This document shows positions 1 through 10,177 of a stretch of 64,000 nucleotides of DNA, piece after piece. Source of the stretch: Fragilariopsis cylindrus CCMP1102 (lineage: Eukaryota; Bacillariophyta; Bacillariophyceae; Bacillariales; Bacillariaceae). Where the stretch lies: the NCBI GenBank assembly GCA_900095095.1, contig FMBT01000438.1:1-64000 (forward strand), given 5' to 3'. How positions within the stretch are numbered: position 1 is the stretch's first letter; each line of letters opens with the position of its first letter. Below the pieces are notes generated by a model. It ran no database searches, was not told the origin of the DNA, and saw only the letters and a program-made list of their open reading frames with translations. Position numbers and translations under genes: made by a program.

Positions 1-1
1 A

Positions 2-3000
2 CGTCCAGAATTAAAAACTAAAATTGAAGATTGGATATTATCATTCTATCATTTAGATCCACGATATAAGATCCTTACATTCTTCAATCAATGTGCAAGA
101 GAAGGTGCAGATAATTTAACAGATGATTCACAAGATGAAACAAATAATACAAATAGAGGTTCATCTAATGGACCAATTCCATGCACATCAGCAGGCATAG
201 GCAGCAGTAATAAAAATAATAAGAATAATGATAGTATAAATACAATTGAACATCAAAGGAACACTAATTTAATGATGAATCAAAGCGGTCGATCATCTGC
301 AAGGAATATGAAACATATAAGACCATCCACAATAGCATTACTAAAAAATGTTTTTAATGCAACATCAATACTAACAGTATGGCGTCCATGTTCCAATGAT
401 GCAATGAGAAAAATGATGGAAGGTGCTGGTGTTGGTAAAGGATTAGATATAAAAGGTAAATCATCGAAACGTGGTATATTATCAGCATTTGTACCATTTA
501 TGCAAATTTTTAAAGAAGAACATAAACTAGATATACAACCTATTAGTGCTAATGCTAATATGAGAATATATTATAAACATGAAAAATTACGTGATTATGT
601 ATATAATGTATTAGAAGATTTTCTTATAAATGGTCCAAAACGTAAAAAGAAACCAAAACTTAATAAAAAGAAAAAATCCAGTAGGAAGAATAGTACGAAT
701 GGAACAGACAACAAGAAGAACAAGATGACAATTACAGCGGAGGAGAAGAAGAAAATACAAGAACATGAAGTACCAGAAATTGTTTCAGTTATTGAAGCAA
801 ATAATAATCTACGAATAAGTCAAAAGAAAGCATTAGAAGATGCTGCAGCAGAACTGTTTTGTCAAGATGAAGAGAACGACGCCTCCGAAGGCGGTCCTGC
901 TACGGATACCGCTAATGCCGATGCCGCTACCGATGCCGATGCTGACGCCGAATGCGGCGCTTGTGATGGCGTTTGTCTCACAATACGTCAGTCAACTAAT
1001 GGTGAAGAAAAGGTTGAAGCTGTTGTTATTGCAGCAGAAAAAGCTGCTGCTGCTGCTGCTATTGATATTGCTGCTGAAGAAGCTGCTGCATCCGGCGCTT
1101 GTGACGGCGGTTGTCTCACAATGTCATCATTACAAACAGAACCAGGTGCAATACGTGAGTCAACTAATGGTGAAGAAAAGTATGAAGCTGTTGTTATTGC
1201 AGCAGAAAAAGCTGCTGCTATTGCTAGTGCAGCTGCTATTGCTATTGCTGCTGAAGAAGCTGCTGCATATGAAAATCCATATAGTGCTGATGATGATGAT
1301 GTTCCAACTGATGATGAAATTGATTTAGTTGACCATGATGATTTAGCTGACATCAGCGAAGACGATGATGAAGATGGTCCGACTGATTCCGATAATGAGG
1401 AGGAGGAGGATGAGGAGGATGGTATATATGTTGGTACTTTTGATCATTTAGATAAAAATTCACCAACGTATACACCATCAAAACCATTAAAGAAAATTAA
1501 AAAGTTTGTAAAGACTGGCTATTATGGTATTGAATGTAGTCAACGATTATTCTGGTATGCGACAATTGCAGATGCAAGTATTGAACGGAAGGGAACAGGA
1601 ACCGAAACTGGCCGTCCGTCATTACCAGGATTTCAAGATGCTAATATGAAAACACTAAAAGTTGCACAATCGCAAATCCCTAAACCAAGCCCAATGCCTG
1701 TTGTATTACAACATCAATCATATGAAGATTGTATGAATAAGAAGAAGGGTAGTAGTGAGGACGGTGACGAGTCTTCGGACGATGACGATTCATCGTACAA
1801 TCCATTAGATGTATGTTTAGATCCAATATATTTAGTAATGGCATATGAAGAACAAGGTTCAATAAAACCAGTTGTTTCTGATTTTGATGGATTTTTATTA
1901 GGATGGAGACGTGAAGCATTATGGTTCGGGTGTAATTTACCACGTGATCAAGAAAAATTAATGATGTGGTGTGTTGATCATGTAGAAGAAGTATTAGAAG
2001 AACAAAAACGTAATCCAACAAATGGTGATACGTGGACGATACGATGGTTAGATATATTAAAAAAGGAAGCAGCACGTGGATTTCAAATCGAGATGCCAGA
2101 ATATGGGTTTGGTGATCCAAAATCAACATCAATTATGGAACATGCTGCAAATAAATTGAAATCAACAGGTGCTGTCCGGCATGGATCGGAATGTTTTAAC
2201 TATCAATTCCCACAAGAAATTGATGAAATGTTTCTACTAATTTCTGATACATTAAAACCCGTACCGTGGAAGTATGTAAAAGTTGAAGAATTACAGGAAA
2301 TTTTACTAGAAAGGATTAAGGAAAGTTTCGTGTTTCCTTTAAATCCCAAGTGGATTTTATGTGATCCAGGTTGGAAAAAGGTATATGATGAATTAATAGC
2401 AAGTAGGACATTGTATGCCACAATGTCTACAGATGTTTGGTTCCCGGCCCATACTAAAGTCCGTGACCGTATTGAAGAAATTTACAAAAATCATCCAGAA
2501 GGATTCCAACGATGTACCGATCCAGCAAAGGCACGACCTGGTGGAGATTCTTCAACGAATATTACGGATCGTCGTAATTTAGAACGATCCTTTACACATT
2601 TACGCGGTACATTAGATGAAGGATTAGGTGACGCCCTTACAGGTAATGCTGCTGCTGATTTAGCACAACTAGAATTAGATGACTTCGTTGTTCGTTCCTC
2701 GAAAGCTATTGGTGACGGTAAAAACTTTGCTCATTCGATGAAGACAGCAAGAGCCAGTATATCCATAAAAGACCTAGAAGACGACCGCTATAATTGTGCC
2801 CTCAAGGATTCTAATACCAGTAGCAGCATGAAGTATAGTAGTAATTCGAGTGAACTCACGGCGAGTAGCTCAATGTCAACAAGTTTTAACAACAATACAC
2901 GTTCGTCGTCGAGACCAAAAAAAAGAGGGAGTGGTGTCTCACATACTAGTAGTCTTTGTAATAGTAGTGTTGAAAGTAGTGGCACAAGTGGCCATAGTAA

Positions 3001-3364
3001 CACAAGTCATAGCAATACCACAACCAATACCCAAAACAGTCGTTCTGTCTTTGGTTCAGGATCGAGTAAAACGCCAACAAGAGGGATACGAAAATTCATG
3101 GCGGCAAAGTCTAAAAAATTATTTGGTCGTAATCGTGGTAATTCTTGCAATTCTACTGGATCAGTTCAATCCGCTGATATATACAGTAGTATACAGCCAC
3201 CTGATTTAGCACGTTCAGTAACTGATCAAGCAAATGATGTAGTTCATGGTGGTACCAGTAATGCATCAACTTCGTCGTCGTTAAATACATCCGATGAAAT
3301 ACGTCGAAACTTTTCTGGTAGCTTGTTGAACAGAAAAAATAGGAGACATTCCCCAAAAAGATAA
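2..3364 (+). CDS. Class II (ExoY-like) nucleotidyl cyclase domain protein, 5' truncated
   Basis: The frame is open from base 2, so the gene enters from outside the window; the first ATG inside is at 272. No close homologue is recognised by whole sequence, but three motifs appear in the order and spacing of the ExoY/CyaA/edema-factor cyclase fold. GVGKGLDIKGKSS has two Lys seven apart (codons 437 and 458). SDFDGFLLGW gives Asp-x-Asp (1880 and 1886). RHGSECFNYQFPQE has His and Asn six apart (2180 and 2198). In that family these bind ATP phosphates, metal and ribose, and the enzymes make cyclic nucleotides from NTPs. Between the Lys and Asp motifs lies a long basic, Ala-rich and acidic low-complexity insertion (about 640-1430). 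The C-terminus is Ser/Thr/Asn-rich with a basic patch. No signal peptide or membrane segment is visible. The domain call is inference from motifs; activity is unproven. Confidence 0.6.
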   Translation, partial: RPELKTKIEDWILSFYHLDPRYKILTFFNQCAREGADNLTDDSQDETNNTNRGSSNGPIPCTSAGIGSSNKNNKNNDSINTIEHQRNTNLMMNQSGRSSARNMKHIRPSTIALLKNVFNATSILTVWRPCSNDAMRKMMEGAGVGKGLDIKGKSSKRGILSAFVPFMQIFKEEHKLDIQPISANANMRIYYKHEKLRDYVYNVLEDFLINGPKRKKKPKLNKKKKSSRKNSTNGTDNKKNKMTITAEEKKKIQEHEVPEIVSVIEANNNLRISQKKALEDAAAELFCQDEENDASEGGPATDTANADAATDADADAECGACDGVCLTIRQSTNGEEKVEAVVIAAEKAAAAAAIDIAAEEAAASGACDGGCLTMSSLQTEPGAIRESTNGEEKYEAVVIAAEKAAAIASAAAIAIAAEEAAAYENPYSADDDDVPTDDEIDLVDHDDLADISEDDDEDGPTDSDNEEEEDEEDGIYVGTFDHLDKNSPTYTPSKPLKKIKKFVKTGYYGIECSQRLFWYATIADASIERKGTGTETGRPSLPGFQDANMKTLKVAQSQIPKPSPMPVVLQHQSYEDCMNKKKGSSEDGDESSDDDDSSYNPLDVCLDPIYLVMAYEEQGSIKPVVSDFDGFLLGWRREALWFGCNLPRDQEKLMMWCVDHVEEVLEEQKRNPTNGDTWTIRWLDILKKEAARGFQIEMPEYGFGDPKSTSIMEHAANKLKSTGAVRHGSECFNYQFPQEIDEMFLLISDTLKPVPWKYVKVEELQEILLERIKESFVFPLNPKWILCDPGWKKVYDELIASRTLYATMSTDVWFPAHTKVRDRIEEIYKNHPEGFQRCTDPAKARPGGDSSTNITDRRNLERSFTHLRGTLDEGLGDALTGNAAADLAQLELDDFVVRSSKAIGDGKNFAHSMKTARASISIKDLEDDRYNCALKDSNTSSSMKYSSNSSELTASSSMSTSFNNNTRSSSRPKKRGSGVSHTSSLCNSSVESSGTSGHSNTSHSNTTTNTQNSRSVFGSGSSKTPTRGIRKFMAAKSKKLFGRNRGNSCNSTGSVQSADIYSSIQPPDLARSVTDQANDVVHGGTSNASTSSSLNTSDEIRRNFSGSLLNRKNRRHSPKR
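957..1268 (+). repeat. In-frame duplicated Ala-rich unit inside the cyclase-like gene
   Basis: Two adjacent copies, about 957-1094 and 1095-1268, each begin ACDGxCLT, pass through STNGEEKxEAVVIAAEKAAA and end in an Ala/Glu run. The second copy carries about 12 extra residues. The copies are close at DNA level, suggesting a recent in-frame tandem duplication in the insertion that splits the cyclase-like motifs. Confidence 0.85.
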
Positions 3365-5092
3365 TACTAATAATGAATGGAGAAATTTACTGAAGAAAAC
3401 AGTAAATCCAATTCAATTCAATAACAAAACAAAACAAAAATAACAACAGTAACATTTAAAATGAAGAATAATCTATATAAGAAACGGACACGAGAATAAA
3501 TAATTTATGAAAGAAGAAAAAGAGGTGGATTGAGATTATTTTTCCTGTCAAAACGCAAGAAAAAAACAAAAAGGAACGGAAGTATGATGATTAATAGTAC
3601 TATTAAAAGTAACAATAGTATAGTAATAATTATTAATATTAACCTTACTTAACAAAATACTTTCTTCTTTTAGCAAATCTCTATTATAGTAGCTAGTTTC
3701 AAGTTGTTTTTTTTAGAATAATTTTTGTTATATATTTTGTCACAGGTCTACGCTAGCTAGATGGGACAGGTCGGAATTCAATTATTAGGAGAGGATATTG
3801 GGATGTTTGATTGTATTGTTTTGTATTGTATTGTATTGTACCACGTACATACAATACAGTAGGTAGGTAGTCTTGGACCCATACCATATCACAAGATAAT
3901 CCATCCATCACATCATCAAAAACACAGATTGCATTGCACTTCACACACATACACACATACACACACACACACTTTTTTTTAATTTTTTGAGTTGTAGTTT
4001 TTGATCCCTAGGCTAGCCAACAAAGAGAAGTGTGCGTCTGTGTGTGTGTACGTACCTGTGTGTGTGTGTTTGCATATGCCATACTGTCCATCCAATACAC
4101 TCATCAAGGAGGAGGGAATTTTATCTTGATATCACTCTACGCTATGTCATGTAAAAACAACCTACCTAACTACCTCCCTACCTCCCCTTCATTATCTGGT
4201 ACAAATAACAAAATTGGTCCGGCAGGCCGGCCAACACTGTACTGCACTACAGTTAAGTACATAATGTGTTTATTTATTTGTATGTACTTATGAAATGATT
4301 GTCTATCTGTCTGTGTATTCTTATCTCTACATTGGTTTGCCATTATTTTGATATTTTCATAATGTGACCATGGGACCCTGGGTCCCATGGTCACACTGTC
4401 ATGGTCACATCGGCGATGAATAAAACCAACACAAATTACTGCTGTAGCTATGCCGTAGCTTGTCAGCGCGCTACTATACTACGACAGTGAATTGTATCGC
4501 TTACACGTGTAATATAGCTTTTTCTCTTTCATATCCCACCGACCGCCGACTCCGACTCGATTGATTCCATCGTCTCATTTTTGTTTTTATATTCATCTTC
4601 ATACACGTATACTTTCATAACGTTTTATATATATGCCTAAACGCATGCATTTTCCTCTTTCAGCGAGTAATAAATAAAATGGATCATCATATTGTTTTGC
4701 TATTCAACAGACGATTGATTGGCGTTCTGTTGGAAGCAGTTCTTACATGATCGATAAAACAAAACAGGCAGCGTGCGTTTACAAACATCATCAGTGATCT
4801 CCACTCGCTATTCTGTTCACATCATCCATCCACTGTCACGCTTATATAAACGACGACGACGACAACAACAACAACAACAACAATTGCTAGACCAAGCTTC
4901 ATAGTGCTGTAGCTAGTTTTATCACCATAAGTACGAACGCTCTGCCATCATCATCACATTCCTGTCACGCTGAATAATAAATTATATCCTATTCAGCATT
5001 AACAACAACAACAGCAGCGAAAGGAAGAATCTTTTATCATTAACGCACTGTAGTACAGTAGTTCACAAGAGTTAGTTTGGAACAACGAGAAA
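3365..5092. other. Intergenic region, no gene seen
   Basis: About 1.7 kb without a credible reading frame. It holds a TATTG-type repeat (about 3800-3840), CA/GT tracts (about 3940-4070), the perfect palindrome at 4363-4395 and an ACAACA-type run near 4860. The last few hundred bases are the probable promoter and leader of the next gene. Confidence 0.7.
4363..4395. repeat. Perfect 16-bp inverted repeat with 1-nt spacer
   Basis: TGTGACCATGGGACCC, one T, then its exact reverse complement. A further copy of ATGGTCACA follows at about 4401-4409. It could fold as a very stable hairpin or bind a dimeric factor; no gene or transposon ends are attached to it. Confidence 0.9.
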
Positions 5093-6058
5093 ATGGTATT
5101 ATTTGGGTATAAAAAACAAAAACTGATTTACAAAATGATTTATTTTGCTTACAGAAGAAAGAGATTATTTTGAATCAAAATTCTTGGAACAAGTATCTGA
5201 AATTAATGCACTTAAAATAGAATTAAAAAATCAAAAAAGGAAGTACGACGACTTCGAACATACGTCCTATTAGATATTAGTAATAGTAATGGTAATGACG
5301 TAGTAGATTCTTCGCCACAAGCAGCAGCATAATATAGCAGAAAGGATGATGCATCCTCTCTCACTCTCGATGCTGAAGAACTTGAAGGACAAAATAATGA
5401 AGGTAAAGGTGATGTTGAAGAGGAGGAGGGACTTAAAAAACCATCGAGAAGAAATACTAATAGTAAACGACGACGACGACGACCACCATCCAATGACGAA
5501 GAAGACGAAGAAGATTCCGACGATGATAGCGAAGATGAGAATGAGAATGACAATGAAGATGACGACAATAATGAAGACGATGACAATGTAGACGATGACA
5601 ATGAAGACGACGACAATGATGAAGACGAAGAAGAAGAAGAAGATGTACGTAAAAGTGCTGAAAAATTATTACAATGGGCATCGTATAGATCAAGTGTTAC
5701 AAGTAGTAGAAGTAGAGTTACTAGTAACAGTAATAATAGTCAACGTTCAATATCATCATCATCGCGTAATAATAATGATCATACTATGGATGGTGAAGAA
5801 AACAATAGCTCACTTCTTGGTAAAATGATTGAAACTTTTGATGACGACGATGATGATGATGTAGAGGAAAAGAAAGATGATAACAACTACAACGATAATA
5901 ATGATGACGATGATGATGATAATGATGATGATGAGGATGAGGATGACGATGAGGATGACGATGATGATGATGATGATGCGGCGGCAGTACCTGTAGGCGT
6001 CGATTGTACCATGAAGTCACCTGATAATAAAAAGGCTGCTGTTGTAGAACGATTTTAG
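5093..6058 (+). CDS. Highly acidic Asp/Glu-rich protein, reading frame interrupted
   Basis: An ATG at 5093 is directly followed by a GTATTA...TTACAG segment (5096-5154) that looks like a short intron. Downstream, a charged coiled-coil-like stretch (YFESKFLEQVSEINALKIEL) runs in one frame to an A6 run near 5230. The continuation EVRRLRTYVLLDIS is in another frame, as if one A were missing. A TAA follows at 5330, and the same frame is then open from 5333 to the TAG at 6056. That part encodes a basic patch (SKRRRRRPPS), a long Asp/Glu/Asn run, a Ser-rich stretch and a second poly-Asp run. Function is not recognised; acidic proteins of this kind may be nuclear, but this is only inference. Either the consensus has indels or the 5' part is decayed. 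Confidence 0.45.
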
Positions 6059-6717
6059 TTAGAGTTACAGTTACAGTACAATTTTTAGAATAATAAAAAC
6101 ACAATACAACAGAAACAAGAAACAGCAAAATGTTTACATATGAGTGTAATATGTGCGAGATATTATAGTAGCCTACATTACGTACGAGATGTATGTATAT
6201 ATAATGTGCATAAGTTATTTATATAAAATACTATATTATATACTAAAATGGCAAATACAACGGCATCATAATACATAATGTCAATACAAACATCTCTCTC
6301 TCTCTCTCTCTTTCTCTCTATCCAATAGTAAATGTACTAATGTAGCTAGAGAAAAAAGAATCAGGTGATATTACCAGCCCTATAGGAGATATGAATGCAC
6401 TACTGTGCACTATCCTACATACGGGAATTGATTTTCTTTTTAATACAGAACTACGTATATGGCATAACACCATCTTTTGCCTGGAAAGTAAACGACGACG
6501 AGAATGACAATGTAATTGGACTACTACAGTATAATATGACAGTCAAGTCGAGTCGAGTCAGGCTAATGTTTATAGATTGAAAAGTTTAAGATGCTTTATC
6601 TCATTACTAATGTTTTTCATGTGCATTTATGTGTGATATGATTGCTTCTATTATATTATGCTGGTTTCTATTCTCAGTGTTGCTTTATTTTTCTTTCTAT
6701 TTTATTCATTGATTTTT
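6059..6717. other. Intergenic region between convergent genes
   Basis: Probable 3' untranslated regions of both neighbours. Contains a TC dinucleotide tract at about 6292-6319. Short open frames here have no conserved features. Confidence 0.7.
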
Positions 6718-7355
6718 CTAGTAATCTTCCGTGTTGCAGGCAAACCCTTCATCAGGTGTTTTGCTACAAGTATTCTTTTGGAGATACAAGAATTACCACA
6801 TGCCTGTCCTGCATCACAGAATTTGGTACACTTTTCTTTTACCCAGCAAGCAGTTCCACGGGGCTTAGTACAAGTTGTATTATCTGCAATACACGAATCT
6901 CCACATGGCTTTCCCTTGCTACAATGACGCTTGCACTTAGGCGCAGGAATCGGAGCAGAAGTAGGGGGTTCGGTCGGGGCAGGTTCACCACATCGATCAA
7001 TAGGAATAACACAAGCATTTTCTGGCATTCCCCTCAAATTACATTTATCGTTGTTAGAACTACCAACATTTTTGCAAGAAACTTGGCCTCCCTTTTCACC
7101 GCTACCACTTTCTTTGTAGCTGAAAGAATCGTAGTATTGTTTTCCACCATTGAAAACATGGCAGTTGTTTGGTGGGATGACCTCCGAGTGACTATTGGCC
7201 GTAACATCAACTTTTTTGTTACAACTGTTGGCAAAGTATACGGTGTACTTCTTGTTCCTCCCAACGAGATCGCGATCTCCCCCAACGCGAGCATCGGCTT
7301 GGTCCAACACTGCAACAGCAGCAAATAAAGCGAGGAAAGTGGTAGTGAATTTCAT
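6718..7355 (-). CDS. Secreted Cys-rich repeat protein, single-base frameshift near the C-terminus
   Basis: Begins with a clear signal peptide (MKFTTTFLALFAAVAVLDQA, likely cut near ADA). A central region of unknown fold (about residues 30-110, with FANSCNKKVDV) is followed by a Pro-rich linker (EPAPTEPPTSAPIPAP). Two copies of a Cys module follow: CKRHCSKGKPCGDSCI...TCTKPRGTACW and CTKFCDAGQACGNSCIS. In the second copy the uninterrupted frame runs on into unrelated sequence to 6702. Shifting one base in CTCCAAAAG restores the pattern (NTCSKTPDEGFACN) and ends at a TAG at 6718-6720. The true end is therefore probably 6718, with one missing base in the consensus or a very recent frameshift. Likely extracellular or cell-wall associated; the exact family is not recognised. 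Confidence 0.75.
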
Positions 7356-7407
7356 CTTTAGTTTTTGTTTGTTTGTTTGGTTGGTTGATTGATTTGAAAG
7401 TTTTGAT

Positions 7408-7424
7408 TTTTGATTTTGTGAGAA
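7408..7424 (-). promoter_or_regulatory. Shared upstream motif TTCTCACAAAATCAAAA
   Basis: Exact 17-bp element on the minus strand, about 53 bp upstream of the start codon at 7355. Identical copies lie at 7854-7870 and 22985-23001 upstream of other genes. Probably a transcription-start or core-promoter element. Confidence 0.6.
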
Positions 7425-7853
7425 GATTGACTGAAGCTATTAGATAAAACCATTCTCCTTACATTCGTATTTTTATCATATTTCTTGTTGACCGGTATTC
7501 ATGATCATATGACACGTTCCGTGACTTCTTTGACCGGTCTATTCAAACTCGTCAAGGGTCGCATTGAACCGACCAACCGAACGAATGACGAAAAAATTGG
7601 CCGTGATTTGATTCTTGCGTGTTCTCAGCGCACAACTACAAATATTATTACTTATTGTAGTCGAGTTAGTCCACGTCTGAGCTTGTCTTTCCAAGCATCA
7701 TCGTCATCGCGTAGCGCATAACTCAAGCAGGATCTACCGCTACGCCACGACTGACTCCGACTAAAAAAGGATGCATACCGGTGCACGCGAGAGAGAGGGA
7801 TGATGGGAACAAGACCGCATAGCGCATAACGAAATATTCGTCGTTCGTATTTC
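7425..7853. other. Divergent promoter region
   Basis: Lies between two divergently transcribed genes, each with the same 17-bp motif. Contains repeated GTAGCGCATAAC-like words (about 7711 and 7818). A 78-codon frame at 7485-7721 is judged to be chance. Confidence 0.6.
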
Positions 7854-7870
7854 TTCTCACAAAATCAAAA
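7854..7870 (+). promoter_or_regulatory. Shared upstream motif TTCTCACAAAATCAAAA
   Basis: Exact copy of the 17-bp element, 46 bp upstream of the ATG at 7916, followed by an A-rich leader. Confidence 0.6.
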
Positions 7871-7915
7871 ACTCAAGCTTACAAACGCAAACAAATTAAA
7901 AAACAAATTAACAAA

Positions 7916-8494
7916 ATGGTCAACTCTCAACAATTACAGAAAAAAACCTCTGCATTCCTTAACAAGGAAGTCCTTGCAGTAGGAATATTTGATGTTTCTC
8001 TAACAGCAGGAAAGCGCAATGTTGCACCTGCTGCCGCTGGACTTGCAGCTGGTCTCATCACAAAGCAAATACAAAAGAAAATCATCAAAAACAAGAATAG
8101 TGATGACGAAAGTGACAAGGAATACACTATGGGTAATAGACTGATTACAGGTGCAATCGGTGTAGCAACAGGAGTTGGAACACAACAATTGATGAAACAT
8201 CATGATGCCAAGAAAAGTGGTCTTACACCTATCATGATTGTAGCAGTCACAAAGCATAAGATTTACTTGTTAGACTGGAAAGGAAGCCACAATAGTGGAA
8301 CAGGTCCTACTGAAATTCTTGCTGAATTCAAGCGCAGTGAAGCTAGGATTAAAAATCACACAAGAGCACTTGTCCATCACACTATTGAGATTAAGGAAGA
8401 TGGAAACAGCTGCAAGATTGAATGTAATCTTGGTGCTACTCATTCCAATAAAGAGATGAATCGAGAGGTCATCCATTTATTGAAACAAAACTGA
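7916..8494 (+). CDS. Conserved protein of unknown function with a small-residue hydrophobic segment and PH-like C-terminus
   Basis: Intact 192-aa protein without introns. The N-terminal half has two Ala/Gly-rich hydrophobic stretches (VAPAAAGLAAGLI, about 40-54, and TGAIGVATGVGTQQ, about 78-92) separated by a Lys/Asp-rich loop. The C-terminal half (about 105-190: TPIMIVAVTKHKIYLLDWKG and DGNSCKIECNLGA) alternates like a beta-rich PH/GRAM-type fold, with a final helix. That fold is inference from pattern only. A second copy at 25433-26011 is about as similar as a recent paralog, but carries three single-base deletions. The shared 17-bp motif precedes this gene. Function unknown; membrane association is plausible. 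Confidence 0.8.
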   Translation: MVNSQQLQKKTSAFLNKEVLAVGIFDVSLTAGKRNVAPAAAGLAAGLITKQIQKKIIKNKNSDDESDKEYTMGNRLITGAIGVATGVGTQQLMKHHDAKKSGLTPIMIVAVTKHKIYLLDWKGSHNSGTGPTEILAEFKRSEARIKNHTRALVHHTIEIKEDGNSCKIECNLGATHSNKEMNREVIHLLKQN

Positions 8495-8886
8495 GCCTAC
8501 TAAAATAGTGAATAATGGTATATACATAGTTAAAAACTCTTGCTTTGAACTAAGATAAATACAACTTGTACATGTAAATGACAATCTAACCGAATTTAAC
8601 CTTAAATTAAATACACGAAATACGAAATAGAAATAGTATTTCAGTTAGAGAAAATTAGAAGTCTGAAAACTATAGAATACGATAGAATTGAGTGGATGGA
8701 CGAATCAACTATAATAGATACTAACATACAATTTCTACCTGGATTAGATTTGCTTATATAGTATGATATCTCTAAACCTTTTTGTATGATGCCAATATGC
8801 TTCTTACTTTCGATATAAAATTCCAAAAATTTGAATTCTACGAATGGTATAATAGTTAACGGTGGTTAGGAATCGGGCAGGTACTA

Positions 8887-9274
8887 CTAGTAGTCAACCT
8901 GCAACTCGTCCAGCGACGTATCATATGTGTACTTATTACTATTATGGTATCGTTGTTTCGGTTCAGTAGTATTTTTTTCCACAGTAGGACTACCACTACT
9001 AAGCTTGCTTTTGGTCGTCGGGTACTCAGTTAGCTTCTCCTCTTATTCAATATCTCTCCTCACATCATGCATTTTCGTTTGTTTGTATTCAATATTATCA
9101 AGGAGTAAAAGGTTTTTGTTGTTGTTTCGAGGAGCAATAAGTCTATATTATTTGAATCCTATCAGATTTGTTTTTTGCAATCCCAGCAGTAATAATTGCT
9201 ACTGTCAAAACGACTATAGAATAAATAAATATCGAAGCACTAACGTGGGGAGCGATGTTCAAATCTTTGTACAT
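8887..9274 (-). pseudogene. Broken single-pass membrane protein gene
   Basis: Read on the minus strand from an ATG at 9274: MYKDLNIAPHVSASIFIYSI then VVLTVAIITAGIA, a convincing membrane helix followed by basic residues. This frame stops at a TAG near 9155. Another frame then carries NKNLLLLDNIEYKQTKMHD, meets a TAA, and resumes as EEKLTEYPTTKSKLSSGS through a Thr/Asn/Lys-rich tail ending DELQVDY and TAG at 8887-8889. The composition looks coding, but at least one frameshift and one stop interrupt it. It is either decayed or indel-damaged in the consensus. No family recognised. Confidence 0.4.
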
Positions 9275-10177
9275 CCATCATAATAGATATTCGATATTTA
9301 CGTGTTCCCATAAAAACAAAAAAAACGCTACGATTTTCGAGTCCGTATTGACCACAAAGAATATTCTATACTCTATATTGCAGCTTATTCCTGATTCCAG
9401 TACAGAAGGAGTACCAGAATGCATATGTAAAAGGTCATCTCGTGAATCAATTGCTGGTAGGTATTTTAGCGTTTATTACACAGGTGATACACATCCGACC
9501 TTGTCTTGTACTTTTATAATGTAGCTTATGCACCAGCAGCCGGCCTAAGTGTGATTACGCTGAGAGTGAAGTTGAGCGACGTTATTGTGGTTGTATTTTG
9601 CCTTGTTCTTGTTTTTTTTGCACTCGCTGAGCTTCGTCTGTGGTTTTTCTATTCTTCGCTTCGATATGTGGATGGGTCAACCCACCATGCTGGCCAATAA
9701 GACAAGTTGACTGACCTCCCGTGAGCGTGAGGAGTTAAAATTCGGCACTTGGTGGCTTCGATTCTCTCACCAGTTTCTTCGTGCAGCCTCGGATTGGATT
9801 GAAAAGCGTGTCGTGAGATGCATCGCATTCTTCATTGTTCTTTCAGCCGACTTCAGCATGGTGGGACGCACTGGTTGAGAGAAAAACTCAAACGTTCGCC
9901 ACATTATTGTTGCTTTATATATATACCTATATGCGTAATATGCTTTAAATTTTTTGGTGTGATTTAGTTATTTAGGGATGATTCTATGAGGTTACATAGG
10001 GATGATGGCAGGCAGATTTTCGAATCGCCACAAGCGGTATATAGAGAGGAGGATTAAAAATCAAATAGTAGAGTATGAGAGGTAGAATAATAGTACAGAT
10101 ATCTCTATTAGTGTTATATTAGTTAATGCGATAATTTTTATTGTTATTGTTATATTAAAAGAGAGGACCCGATATTG
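9275..10177. other. Gene-poor stretch
   Basis: Only short frames. On the minus strand near 9395-9450 a short hydrophobic run (HEMTFYICILVLLLYW) could be an upstream exon of the broken membrane gene, but no splice sites support it. Nothing else recognised. Confidence 0.5.

Noticed and set aside
5784-6128. His-rich minus-strand frame
   Set aside because: Reverse complement of poly-Asp codons; no independent support.
7485-7721. 78-codon frame in the divergent promoter
   Set aside because: Starts far from any leader motif, no homology features, and overlaps control sequences.
9740-9790. GCTTCGATTCTC word resembling a tRNA B box
   Set aside because: No matching A box, anticodon stem or acceptor stem could be folded; no tRNA was found anywhere in the window by eye.
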